Positions 35,797 to 46,614 of a stretch of 64,000 nucleotides of DNA are shown here, piece by piece (position 1 is the stretch's first letter; each line of letters opens with the position of its first letter). Origin of the DNA: Buxus sempervirens. Lineage: Eukaryota > Streptophyta > Magnoliopsida > Buxales > Buxaceae. The notes beneath the pieces are model-generated. The model was given only the letters and a program-made list of their open reading frames with translations, had not been told where the DNA came from and did no database searches. The DNA is taken from assembly GCA_947561395.2 (NCBI GenBank), contig OX387182.1, forward strand, positions 38,681,949 through 38,745,948. The letters run 5' to 3'. Both the position numbers and the translations under genes were made by a program.

Positions 35797-36481
35797 TTAG
35801 GGGAAATTGGTTTTCATGATGGGCAATTACCACATGGACTCAACCATACTTATATAGTGTTGATTCATAAGTCCCAACATCCTAGGAGACTCCAAGATTT
35901 CCAGCCCATAAGTTTATGTAATTTTGCATATAAAGTCATTTCGAAAATTTTGGTGAATATAATGAGACCATTGCCCTAGAATTTAGTCTCTCTTTCCCAA
36001 ATGGCATTTGTGCCAAAAAGAAACATAAGGAATAATATTCTAATACATCATGAAATTTCTTATCTTTTTCATAAACAGAAAAAATCTACTAAAACCAAAA
36101 GTGCAAGGTTATTAAACAGAGGCATGTGTGCCTTAAAATTGGATTTCTTTAAGGCATATGATCGATTGAGCTGGGTTTTTTTAACAACTGTCCTGCATGC
36201 ATTTGGATTTTCTGAAAAAGTGGTGAACTTGATTATGACTTGCATTCACACAGTGTCTTATAGTGCTTTGTTTAACGGTAAACCTGTGGGTAATTTTCAT
36301 ACTACAAGAGGATTGAGACAATGGGATCCCTTGTCTCCTTATCTATTTATTATGTGCCAGCAAGTATTGTCCTTAGCCATTTTCAAAGCTAAACCAGATG
36401 GTTGTTATCGAGGGATTCATTTAAGAAGAGGTGGTCTTCCAATATCGCACTTGATGTACGTGGATGATATAAATGTCTATG
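35797..36481 (+). pseudogene. LINE reverse transcriptase, first part
   Basis: Shows HTYIVLIHKSQHPRRLQDF, then QPISLCNFAYKVISKIL (fingers), KLDFFKAYDRLSW (domain A with its catalytic Asp), TTRGLRQWDPLSPYLF (domain B, where the normally invariant Gly of RQGDPLSP is Trp) and LMYVDD (domain C catalytic pair). A stop lies at about 35979, between LP and NLVSLSQMAF. The reading frame is cut a few codons after YVDD by the solo LTR at 36482. Confidence 0.88.
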
Positions 36482-38458
36482 TGTGCGCGGGGTTGCACGG
36501 GTAGTGCGTGCCTCCTAAAGGGTAAATCGGGAATTGGAGTCACCATCGCCTGATAGGGTACAAGCGGACACCTGAGTGCTTAAATTTGTCTAATTCAATG
36601 GTCTGTGGCTTAAGATTCTAAATAAGGTCTCGGTTACGGTCCGGGAAAGTCTTAAGACACCCCGGTCCGCCCCATTGGTTGACGGGTCCCTCGGGTCTTC
36701 CTGGTTTCGAGTCAACTCAATTCTAACTCACCCGGTTCCTAAGCCAGCATGCACACTTTATTGGGTCTGGTGGGACCATCTGAGTGGTGTGGGTCCCTTA
36801 TTTGATTTCATCTTGCTTAATTAAGTGATCTGGGTCGGATTGGGTGGGCCCTGTTGGAAGGCCCACGAATCCCTTGGTGGGCAAACCCTAGCCCACATGT
36901 CCCTTGTTGGGCTTTGGTCAGTTTAATTAGTTTTATTCATGGTTCAAGTGAAGGATTAAATTAAATTTTATTTTTGGGTGGGCCTGGATAGTTGGTGGGC
37001 CCCTTGGGTGGACCTCACAAAGGTTGCCATATGATTTGATTTGTCTTCATTGAATTATGCCAAAATGGGCTAGGCATGGGCTTGGGGCCCATTATCAAGA
37101 CTTTCTGGGTTAGGGTTTTGAAACCCTACCCTTATTTGGTTCCATGGGTTTGGTGGGCCCGATAGACCCCGGCCCGCAGTCTCGGCCAAACCAATCCTAA
37201 ACTAAGCTGTCATGATGCAAGTTGGGCTTTTGGTAGGCCTCAAATGGTGTGGCCCACTTAATTAACTTAATTGTCTTTTTTTAGTTCAAGTGTGTTTGTT
37301 GGGCTTGGTGGGCCCCATTTGAAGGCCCACACCGCATCAAATTGGACCGGAGGAGTCCAAGTCCCTTATTGGGTTTCTGGGTGACCCGGAAACCTTGCTG
37401 GTTCATGTGGTTCAATTAAAATAAATAGGAACATTATAATGGATTAAAAATTGGAAAATATGCATTTTTGGAGGTGTAGCCGAAATAGGTTGTTGGTTAC
37501 AAGTAGAAATATGCCGATCCAACTTGAGTTGTCGGATTAGCATAAAACATGCTTTTCCGTGATTTTTCAAATGGGCTTGGGTTTTGGGCTTCTTAGGGAG
37601 TTTCAGTAACTGTGTGGACCCACAGTGGTGCAAGGAATGGGGGAATACCCCATTTTTGGTCTTTTTGGAGGGTTTGAAATCAAAGGGGGAAGGGAGAAGA
37701 CCTAGGGTGTTGCCTTCTCCCTTTTACACCAAGACCAGCAGTGAAACAGGGACCTTAGTGTCCCTGTTTTGGTTCTTTTCATTCTTCATACCAGCAAACA
37801 AATGAAATACATGGGAATCAACTAACCAAACAATAAGATGCATGCTTTAGACTGATAACACATGTATTTCCCCCATTCCACATGCAGGCTAGACAAGGTG
37901 TACGCTCATATAAGCAAATATTAGGTAGTAAGGTAAACAAAAAAGGTGACCTAGTATGCTTCTAATGGATGGATGTGCTCAAGGTGTACATGCATAAGGG
38001 AACATGCTATACAAGTGTGAAAAAACATGTTGCCAATGAGCTATACAAGTGTAAAAAAACATGCTGCAAATGAGTGAAAACAGTGGCTATTAGAAGAGGG
38101 GGATCATAGCAAAGGTTCTGGGAATGGTAAAAACAAGAGTGGGGAAATGCCATCCCTTATGGGACCTTTATACATAATATTAATGAGCTGGACCTGGGGG
38201 TATATAGGGGTGAGGGAGCAGGCTAAAGACACCACACAGCAACTCACTAGGGTACATAACAATAGCCAAATGGACGAGGGAGAAGGGATCATACGTATAG
38301 GGTTACACATGCATGTACATGCATACTTCATGAGCTTTAACACATGCTGAAATCACATTTTAACACATGCTAAAATTAATCCACTAGAAGATAAAAGAAT
38401 ATCAAACAAGAGAAGGGATAGGGGGGATTATGCAAAGGGGTACATTGGATCAAGAATA

Positions 38459-38495
<37 letters not shown>

Positions 38496-39808
38496 ACATG
38501 CTCCCCCCATTCAAATGAGAATGACACCAGCAAAACAGAATTTTAAATACCCTTAAAAGCGTGTAAAAAACACTCTCATCCTCTCTAGAAGCTATACGTA
38601 CATTCCCCTTACCATGGGAGACTTTTTTGTGAGGAAAATGAAAGGAAAACATGAGAAAATCCTATGGAAGAACACACATCTCAACAAAAAAGGACAAGCA
38701 TTTAGAAAATCCCTAAAATCTTCTTGTTTTCACATATGTGAAATAATATAAAAGGGAGAACCTTGCCTTGGGGTTTAAAGACCCTAATGTATTGTGTTTT
38801 GACCTCCTTGGAACAAGGACAGTAGCTGGAGCAACTTCCTCAAGCTCCAACAGCAACCTCATGGCCTCCTTCAAGCTTTTAAGTGATGTAGATGAAGAGG
38901 GAAGAAGAGAGGGGTAGGATGGCCTAAAGGGGGTGTTTGGGGGGATGTGGGAGGCAAAGAGAGGTTAGGGGAACAAGGTTCGCACCAGCTGGGGAGGGGG
39001 GAGATAGGGTCAAGGCCAGCAACCCTCGGCCAGGGGGGCTGTTGGCCTATTTATAAACACATTTTTGTATCCAACCACATAAGTCGAATACAAATTATTA
39101 TATGTGTATCCGACCATATAGGTCGGATACATTAGTGCAATTTTTTTATATTTGCAGATTTGCCCCTCGACTTGACCAATGTGACTGATTTGACCGATGT
39201 GACCTCTACGATATTTATAGATTTGCCCTAGATATTTACATATTTACCCCCAAATATTTTCATTTGTTGTCCTTTCTGCTCTTTTTGCCACGTGGGCAGT
39301 TTTTGAGTTGTTTGACTTGTCCATAACTGCTTCATCCGGACTTCAATTATGGCAAACTCAGTTGCGTTAGAATTGTATCAGAATGCTCTGTCCACTGGGA
39401 CAGGATTGAGCAGTTGATTCAGCTTTTGAGCAGAATAGCAAAACTACTCCCTGAAAACCAGTTCTGCTCATAACTTTCTCTCTGGGATTCTGATTTGAGT
39501 AAACTCAATTGTGTGGACCACGTCGAGATTCTCTTTCTGTTGGAATAAGATTGGGCAGCTGATATGGGTTTAGTACAAAATCAATTCTGCTCCCCTCAAG
39601 TTTGACCGGCCCATAACTTCTTCATTTGGACTCCAATTTTGGCAAACTCAGTTGAGTTAGAACCATATCGGAGTCCTCTATTCATTGGGTAGAAGTACGG
39701 TGGCTGATCTGCACTGGATCAAAAAGTCAACTTTTTGTCCACTCGGGGTTTGACTTTTCAGTTAGGTCATTCTCGGCACTTCCAGTGTGCAAAAATGAGG
39801 TGCTTACA
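36482..39808 (+). mobile_element. Solo LTR, family B copy 3
   Basis: TGTGCGCGGGG... to ...GGTGCTTACA, 3,327 bp, with target duplication CTATG at 36477-36481 and 39809-39813. It has GGAGTCACCATCGCCTGATA near the start, a GGGCC-rich block, a 33-G run (38462-38494), a TATA box (CTATTTATAAAC, 39047-39057) and about three diverged 147-bp-type units (landmarks near 39331, 39477 and 39621). Non-coding. It sits in the LINE reverse transcriptase and splits it after the YVDD motif. Confidence 0.9.
38462..38494. repeat. Poly(G) run of 33
   Basis: An uninterrupted G homopolymer followed by AACATGCTCCCCCC. Shorter C/G runs sit beside the same ATGCTCCC motif in family B copies 1 and 2 (near 11710 and 31898-31910), so the run is a length-variable part of this LTR family. 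Its exact length in the assembly should be treated with caution. Confidence 0.85.
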
Positions 39809-41278
39809 CTATGGATTCATGAATGAAAAGGAAGCCCATTTAATTTGGTGAATTATTCAGACCTATTGCAAAGAATCAGGACAGTGCATCAACAAATTAA
39901 AGTCATCTCTTCATTTCAGTCGCAACACACCAAGTCAAAGGAGGGTAAGTATCGAAAGGTTGTTTTCTATACCCTCTTCTCATTCCATGGGTAAGTATTT
40001 AGAAGTTCCAGCTTTCTATAAAAAGCCATTATTTCATGAATGTCAAGAGATTCTTTCTAAAATGGCCACCAAACTCGAGGGTTGGAAAACTAAACTATTA
40101 TGTCAAATGGGGAGGCTCACTCTTATTAATTTTGTATTAAACTCCCAGCCTCTATATTTAATGTCTTCTTTCATGCTGCCTATGGGAGTGTTGTCCAAGA
40201 TGGATAGCTATGCAAGAACCATTTTTTGGAGGGCCAACGAAGAATCCAAGGCTTTGCATACGATTTGCTGGGAACGGTTAACTCAATCCAAAAACATAGG
40301 TGGATTGGGTATCCGCCGTCCTTTCTTGATGAACCAGGCTTTGATGTTAAAGCTGGTGTGGCGTCTGGTAGTCCAATTTGAAGGCATTTGGGTTTCTATC
40401 ATGAAAGACAGGTATTTTCCAGATTCATCCTTCATGCAAAGTCATATACATTCTACTGAGTCTTATGTCTGGAAACAGTTGCATAAGTTAAAATCATGGA
40501 TACAAAAGGGTAGTGCATGGATTCTTGCAAATAGAAGGGAGGTAAGCATATTATAAGACACGTAGGCTGGAGATAAATTGAAGAGACTTTCCATATCAAG
40601 GAATCTTCAAAGCTTTTCTCTAAACAAAGTGAGTGAACTGTTTCATAATAATACCTTGAATTGGAATATCCCTCTCCTTTGTAATTTCTGGCAGAGGAAG
40701 ATGTCCAAAGGATTACAACAACTCTTATTAACCCCATGCTACAAAAGGATAAGTGTATCTGGATTTTTACTTCTTCTGGTTCTTTTAGTGTTGGCTCGGC
40801 TTACAAGTTTTTGTTATCTTCACATGATTTTGTGCCACACATTAATTGGAGCACTATATGGAAATTGAAGTGTCCAATCAGAATTCATATGTTCTTATGG
40901 AAGTGTCTAAATGCAAGACTACCTACAACAGAATTTGTTTCACAAAGATTGGGTGGGGTTGATTCTACATGCCCTTTCTGTCGAGTTCAACAGGAGATAT
41001 TGGAGCATTTATGGATGCACTGCCCTTTTCGTAGGGCAGTTTGGTTTAAAAGCATCGGTGGCATGTGGCAACATTTCGGGCCTCAACATTCCTTTTTGGA
41101 TTGGTTTGGTAATCTTTTAAAATTGAAACCTCCTTCCCCTTCTTTTGATTTATTGGAGTTCTTGGGCTTTGTTGCATGTTTTGGATGGGCTCTTTGGAAA
41201 GTTAGAAATACAACAATTTTTGAAGGACGAAATCTATCTGTGGATGCAACATGTAGGCTGATAAGGAATTATCATATG
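39809..41278 (+). pseudogene. LINE reverse transcriptase end and zf-RVT region
   Basis: It continues the reading across the target duplication (VYGFMNEKEAHLIW, then a TGA). Next come KMATKLEGWKTKLLCQMGRL, FWRANEESKALHTICWERL and GGLGIRRPFLMNQALMLKL, hallmarks of the thumb region of plant L1 RTs. After stops near 40554, 40736-41278 gives FTSSGSFSVGSAYKFLL, WSTIWKLKCPIRIHMFLWK and CPFCRVQQEILEHLWMHCPF, the zf-RVT zinc-binding region. Interrupted at 41279 by the next solo LTR. Confidence 0.88.
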
Positions 41279-43691
41279 TGTGCGCACCTAAAAATGACTA
41301 GATCGCACACGGGGCGCACGTGGGAGTGCGTGCCTCGGGACATTTGGAGTCGCCACTGCCTGAGAGGTGCAGGCAGACACGGTGATTGCCCTATCCAGGT
41401 CTAAGTCTGATCTGCAGTTTTTCAGAGTTCTAGCTAAGTCCTCGGTTACGTTCGGGGAAGTCCGAAGACACCCCAGCCCACCCCATCGGTTTGACAGGTC
41501 CCTCGGGTCTCCCTGATTTTTGAGTCAGTCTCACCCTTCCTAGGCCAGCATGCCACTTTGTTTGGTCTGGCGGGACCCTCTAGTGGTGTGGGCTCCTTTT
41601 TATTTTATTTTATCTTTTTATTTAGGTGAGATGGGTCGAATACGGGTCCTGTTGGAAGACCCGTGGGTTGCCAAGGTTGGGCTTGGGCCCAGTAGGGTTA
41701 TTGGATAACCCTTTTGGTTATTTGTTAAATTATTTAGGAATATTAAGGGCTTATTGGGCTTGGACTTGGCCCATTAGCCAAGGGTCAAGTGGCATTGGGC
41801 CCATTTGTTGAAAACGGGCCTGGTTTGGGCCAATCAAAGGTGGGCCTCACAAGTGGGCCCAGGATGCCTTGGTGGGCCCATTTAGGTCCACAGTCCACAA
41901 ATGGGCTTAAAATAGCCCAAATTATCCAAAAGGTCGGTTCAAGCCGGCTCGGGTCGAGTCAAGTCCAACCGGGCCGAAAAAATCAACTTTTTAACCACTT
42001 TTTTAATTTGACCGCACTCACTATGCAGTTCTGCCCAAACTGCTCTGTAAGTGCGGTTTTCTCCTGAATTCGCAATTTTGTGCCGATTTTGATCTGAATC
42101 AGTTTGACTGGGTTCTTGGGACGTCCGGCACCTTCTGTTGGGGTTCTCAGTTCCTTCACAGTAGTGCATTTACTTCATTTGACCCAAAAAGCCTTTTTTT
42201 CTTCTCTTTTGCATTCTCCTAAGGAACAAGCTTTCTTTTAACCATCCCTGGCCATCACCAAGAAGGGGAAAAGAGGGAGAGAGCATGGGGGTACATGTGA
42301 GGATTTAGGAGGACAAGTACCTCCTTAAAAGTGCTAAATTTGGAGATTAAAGTGACTTATTTTTAGTGTTAAAAGCAATCTTTCCCAACTACTTCATATA
42401 GAGTCACTCTCTCACCGTGAGGAATTAAATGCCATGCACAACAAGAGCAAATAGGTGAGATGGAAATAATAAAATGAATATTAAATAAACATAATTTAGA
42501 AACGAAGTCAAATTTGAAATATATTGAATATTACGTTACCTGAAACATCCTTTTGCTATTACATTTTTGTTTCTGAGGTGTAGTGATTCTCCGATGATTT
42601 CGGCAGCGCTTCCGCACTCCAGTCGATTCTCCGAAATGGGATTGAAAAGGGGTTTACTTAGCTTCAAGTTGAAAGGGTGAAAGGTAAGGGTGGAGGGTAG
42701 TGATTCAAGGGCAAAATAGGGATTTTTCTAGGCTAAATGGGTTCTAACAGGGTGTGGACGTGGAAAACGTTAAAGGGAGAGAGGGGGACCATGCAAGAGA
42801 CAGGGGGGACCAGCTTGCTCCAAATGGGGGGCTGTCCCCCCTTTTATAGGCAAAAATTGGCCGGAACCGCACTTTAAGTGCGATTTGGTCACAACCGTAC
42901 TTCAAGTGTGGTTCCTGCCAAATTACACTAAAAATGCAAAAATCACACTTTAAGTGCGGTTGGCATTAAAAACGTGCGAATCTGCCAGCTGTCGCCATAC
43001 AGGACACGCGTCCACCTTCTAGAAGATCAAAACCGCATTTGAAGTGCGGTTCAGACCAAACCGCACTTCAAGTGTGGTTGCGCACATTTTTTAAATGCCG
43101 GGTTTGAAATCTTTTATTAAATTTGATTTAATTAAATATTTTTATCCAATTTTCTCAATATTTTATTAAAAAATCTAAGATTCTTTATTATTATATTATT
43201 AAAATATTCATATACTTTTTATTAAATGTTAAAATATTAAGATATGTTTTATTAAATGTTTATTTATTTATTTTATTAATTCATTTTGCTTTTTTGCTGC
43301 TATTTTGCCAAACGGGCAGTTTTCTTAAAACTTCCACTGCCCATAACTTCTTCGTCTGGTGTCTGATTTCAGCAAATTTGGTATCGTTGGAATCAGATCG
43401 AAACCACCTATCCATTGGGATCACTTTGGACAGCTGACTTGGGGTCGAGCAAAAAGTCAACTTTTCGCTCCCTAAAAGTTTGACCGGCTCATAACTTCTT
43501 TATCCGGACTCCGATTCCAGCAAACTCAATTGCGTTAGAACCATGTCAAAATGCTCTTTTCAATGAGATGAAGTTTGATGGCCAAATATGCTTAGATGAA
43601 AAAGTCAAATTTTGACCCCCTCAGGGTTTGACTTTTTAGTTTGACTTTTTATTTTTCTTCATTTTAGGGGTGCAAAAATCAGGTGTCTACA
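41279..43691 (+). mobile_element. Solo LTR, family B copy 4 (short, diverged)
   Basis: TGTGCGCACCTAAAAA... to ...CAGGTGTCTACA, 2,413 bp, with target duplication ATATG at 41274-41278 and 43692-43696. It keeps the GGAGTCGCCACTGCCTGAGA motif, GGGCC-rich part, TATA box (CTTTTATAGG, about 42841-42850) and two 147-bp-type units (landmarks near 43351 and 43499) with AAAAGTCAACTTTTCGC and TTTGACCGG. A distinctive block at 42870-43080 repeats AACCGCACTT(C/T)AAGTGCGGTT-like inverted pairs. It is inserted in the LINE between zf-RVT and RNase H. Confidence 0.88.
42860..43080. repeat. Repeated AAGTGCGGTT / AACCGCACTT palindromic motif
   Basis: GCACTT(T/C)AAGTGCG and related palindromes recur at least five times. 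A single GTAAGTGCGGTTTTC also lies near 42050. The motif is upstream of the leader-to-147-bp array boundary and is not obvious in the other family B copies. Confidence 0.7.
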
Positions 43692-44272
43692 ATATGATTC
43701 TCAGTTGTTACTCTCAGCTTCAAACTCTCAAGCTAACTCTTCTAATGGATGCTCACCTCCTTTGGAGGTTGCATGGACCCACCTAAGATACACTTTGTTA
43801 AAATAAATTTTGACGGAGCTTATAGAAGATCAACATTGGAATAGGAGTAGGTGGAGTATGTAGGGACTGGTTAGGAAAATTTCTTGGAGGCTTTTCCTAC
43901 AAAGTCATAGTATCTTCAGCCTTGCAAGCTGAGGCTTTAGCAGCCCTTGAAGGTCTTCGGCTAGCATATGAGCTGGGTTACAGGCACATTATTCTTGAAG
44001 GGGATTCTCTTTTCCTCATACAGTTGTTGGCAAATCATACAACTGATGTTCCATGGTGCATTGATGAGATTGTAGGCTGCATTAAGAAATTATGTGCATC
44101 TTTTTGGTCTATCAAATTTCAGCATACATATAGAGAAGGAAATCAAGTAGCTGATTTGTTGGCAAATCATGCAATAGATAGCTACCAATGTACTTGGATT
44201 CGTACTCCCCTTCCCTTTTTGTATTTCAGTCTTTTGAATGATGCTAGTGGTCGAACATTTGTACGACATTAA
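43692..44272 (+). pseudogene. LINE RNase H domain
   Basis: GVGGVCRDWLGKFLGGFSYK leads into AEALAALEGLRLAYELGYRH, then ILEGDSLFLIQLL and YREGNQVADLLANHAID, the order of the plant LINE RNase H (RVT_3) domain with its acidic residues and the GNxxAD motif. The frame is open from 43922 to the stop at 44272, but stops lie upstream near 43780-43830. A short 3' UTR and an A-run follow. Confidence 0.88.
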
Positions 44273-44309
44273 TGCTTTGAATAGAAATATTTTCCATAAA
44301 AAAAAAAGA

Positions 44310-44460
44310 AATTGGTTTTAAATGATATTTTTTTTCAAATTAATTTAGATTCAATCAATAAATTCTTGGTAATTGACAAATGGTGATATTTTTTAAAATA
44401 ATTGAGAATGAGTGTTATTTTAATGTTCATAAAAAGTTTATCCCAAAAATAACCTCAAAA
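44310..44460. repeat. Partial MITE copy
   Basis: AAATTGGTTTTAAATGATAT, then TTAATTTAGATTCAATCA and AAAATAATTGAGAATGAGTG match 44875-45030 in direct orientation. Only one half of that element is present. Confidence 0.6.
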
Positions 44461-44461
44461 G

Positions 44462-44790
44462 TGTAATACCTTAAATTTTACCTAGATTAATTAATTAATT
44501 TAATCTGAATTTTTTTGAGGATTTTTGCTCTAATCCACGATATAAATCTAAATAAGGAATGTTCTGAAAGAGACGAATCCGGATATTGAGACCAATTCAA
44601 TGTCTAGATCATAAGATGAGGTAAGCACGTTTTATTGAATTATCTTTAATTTGATTGGTGGGATATGCGTAGGTATAATGGAGGTGAGAAGCATGTTATC
44701 ATGTTTTTTTATTAAAAGTAGGTTTTTCTATTGATCGAATGAGGATGTGTGCTTGTGCATGTATTTTAATTGGTTTCTATTCAGTATTGA
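44462..44790 (+). repeat. Possible degenerate LTR start
   Basis: GTGTAATACCTTAAATTTTACC, followed by GAATCCGGATATTGAGACC and AAGATGAGGTAAGCACG, resembles in layout the first 300 bp of the Tekay-like LTRs (TGTAAAACCCC..., GAGATCCAGAG..., GATATCGAGGTATG). Similarity is weak and the 3' boundary is not visible. Confidence 0.3.
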
Positions 44791-44872
44791 CATCATCTAC
44801 AGTTGAATTCATAAATGGGCTCAATTGTAGCTAATCATTGCAACAGTTTCTGAAAAAAGGAAAAAAAATAGG

Positions 44873-45181
44873 GCAAAATTGGTTTTTAGTGATACTTATT
44901 TTAAATAATTTAGATTCACTCGCCAAATTTTTGTTAATTTAGAATTAGTGATACTTTTTTAAAATAATTAGGAATCAATATCATTTTACTATTCATAAAA
45001 AAATTTTCCGAAATAACTTCAACTAAAAAGGTTTTCAAAATCTTTTGAAGATATTTTTGGACACATGGTGAAATGACACTGATATTCAATTATGTTAAAA
45101 AACACTAATTCTCAATCAAGAAGCATTTGTTGACTGAATCTAAATTATTTCGGAAAAGTGTCACTAAAATCCAATTCTAAC
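44873..45181. mobile_element. MITE with about 75-bp imperfect inverted ends
   Basis: The left end (AAATTGGTTTTTAGTGATAC, then AATAATTTAGATTCACTCG) pairs with the reverse complement of the right end (AGAATTGGATTTTAGTGACAC, then AATAATTTAGATTCAGTCA). The unit is about 310 bp, AT-rich and non-coding. A half copy lies at 44310-44460. Target duplication not resolved. Confidence 0.65.
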
Positions 45182-45203
45182 AAAAAAAATCACTTTTCAT
45201 TTT

Positions 45204-45420
45204 CGAAGGGATAGAAAGGACAGAACTGTTGCGTGCCTATTTTGTAAGCAATGATATCAGTCTTTTTATTTTTACTTGGATTCCTTGCAAGGGATAGAAA
45301 TGACAGAACTGTTGCGTGCCTATTTTGTAAGCATTGACGGGCTAGTGAGCCCATTTACAGGCTCAATTGTAGATGATATCAGTCTTTCTATTCCTACTTG
45401 GATTCCTTGTTGGTCGAGTA
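45204..45420 (+). repeat. Imperfect direct duplication, 85 and 130 bp
   Basis: AAGGGATAGAAAGGACAGAA at 45207 and AAGGGATAGAAATGACAGAA at 45289 both run through CTGTTGCGTGCCTATTTTGT and GATATCAGTCTTT to CTTGGATTCCTTG. The first copy lacks about 40 bp. The origin of the unit is unknown. Confidence 0.75.
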
Positions 45421-45857
45421 GGAATATGGGATGTATCCTTTTTGTAATCAAACTCTTGAATTAGTCGTATGAGAAAAGTTAGAGATCTAAAATCTGGAAA
45501 TTCTTTTAGGCTGCGTTTGGGATTGCTTATTAAAGTGCTTAAATCCTCTTATAGCTTACTAAAGACTTTTTTAAGCTAATAAAGTGTTTGGTTACGTGAA
45601 ATGGGTAAGTGATTACCCGTAAGTAGTAGAGGAAGGGGACCCGTAAGGAGAAGCTCTTGAGAGCAGCTTCTTCTTCCTCTATTACGATAAGTTTGTCTCT
45701 TTTCGTATCTTGATCGAGCTCAACGCGAAAACTTCGCTGTGAAAACTTCTCCACAACTAGTGGCCGACGAAAGAAAACCTAGACCACCAAAACGAAGAGA
45801 ATGAGAGAAGTGAAATCCCAAACAAAAGAAAACTTCTCTGGTTTCTCTGTTTATTAA

Positions 45858-46425
45858 CATGTTCCTTTATTCCCCACTCAAGATCAGACGATGCAAAAGC
45901 GCTTCTAACCCTAAAATCATCCATCGATCCTTCGAACACACTCCCATGGCGTTGAGGCACCGATTTTTGCCAATGGGAAGGAATCAAAGAGTGCACAAAG
46001 GGGCAAGTCACAAATCCCGACTCTCAATCAAACCAGTCTGAGATACTTCAACGTTTCAAATAATCAACTCTTTGCACTACCAAAAAAAAAAAAAGAATAA
46101 TCAACTCTCTGGCGAGATCCCATTAACCCCAGCATTGGTCCGATTCAATGTGTCATCGTTCTCAAACAACTTAGGTCTCTGCGGTGAACAAATTGACAAG
46201 CCATGTAGTGGCGGCGGCAATGGTAGCTTTCCTCCTTCAATCACTTCTTCACTGATCGAATTACCTCCATCTTCGAAGCACAAACCAAGCCGGAAAGTAC
46301 TGATCGCGATCATCGCAGAAAGCATTGGAGGGCTTATACTGTTACTGATATGTTTGTTTCTACTCTTCAAAGCTTGTAAGAGTTGCAGGAGGAGGACGAG
46401 CTCTAATGGAGGGAGAAGAGAATGA
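45858..46425 (+). pseudogene. LRR receptor-kinase fragment, internally deleted
   Basis: Translation near 45884-46000 gives SDDAKALLTLKSSIDPSNT, LPWR, a stop, then GTDFCQWEGIKECTKGQV, an N-terminal LRR cap (LRRNT). After a frame change comes IPTLNQTSLRYFNVSNNQL, the last leucine-rich repeat, then IPLTPALVRFNVSSFSNNLG with LCGEQIDKPC, and a transmembrane helix (VLIAIIAESIGGLILLLICL) with a KACKSCRRR stop-transfer. The middle repeats and the kinase domain are missing. The sequence style matches plant inactive receptor kinases that carry the TPALVRFN(A/V)SSF motif. A stop, frame changes and a small insertion at 46072-46095 make it a pseudogene or captured gene fragment. Confidence 0.82.
46059..46108 (+). 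mobile_element. 24-bp poly(A) insertion with 13-bp target duplication
   Basis: AATAATCAACTCT occurs at 46059-46071 and again at 46096-46108. Between them lies TTGCACTACC, 13 A and a G. Removing the insert and one copy restores the expected LRR reading FNVSNNQLSGEIP. A short insert ending in poly(A) between long direct repeats is the mark of target-primed reverse transcription, as by an extremely 5'-truncated LINE or SINE. Confidence 0.75.
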
Positions 46426-46489
46426 GAGAAGTGATAAGAAGAAAGGGATGAGGGCAAACTGTTCCATCCCGCTGCCCTTACCTTCTGAA

Positions 46490-46491
<2 letters not shown>

Positions 46492-46549
<58 letters not shown>
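46492..46549. repeat. (AG)29 microsatellite
   Basis: Uninterrupted AG dinucleotides just after the receptor-kinase fragment. Confidence 0.95.
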
Positions 46550-46552
<3 letters not shown>

Positions 46553-46614
46553 AAAAGAGGGTTTTACCATATCTCGCCGTTGCAGTCACTGCCACCATCC
46601 CACATCTCAGGAAA

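Larger units (their letters stand above)
35640..44308 (+). mobile_element. L1-type LINE remnant, split by two solo LTRs
   Basis: Reverse transcriptase (35797-36481 and 39809 onward), zf-RVT-type C-terminal region (to 41278) and RNase H (43692-44272) of one plant L1-like element lie in order on the plus strand. An A-run (44298-44307) follows. Removing the solo LTRs at 36482-39808 and 41279-43691 restores continuity through their 5-bp target duplications. The endonuclease half is missing, so the copy is 5'-truncated or degraded before about 35640. Stops and frame changes show it is inactive. Confidence 0.88.
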
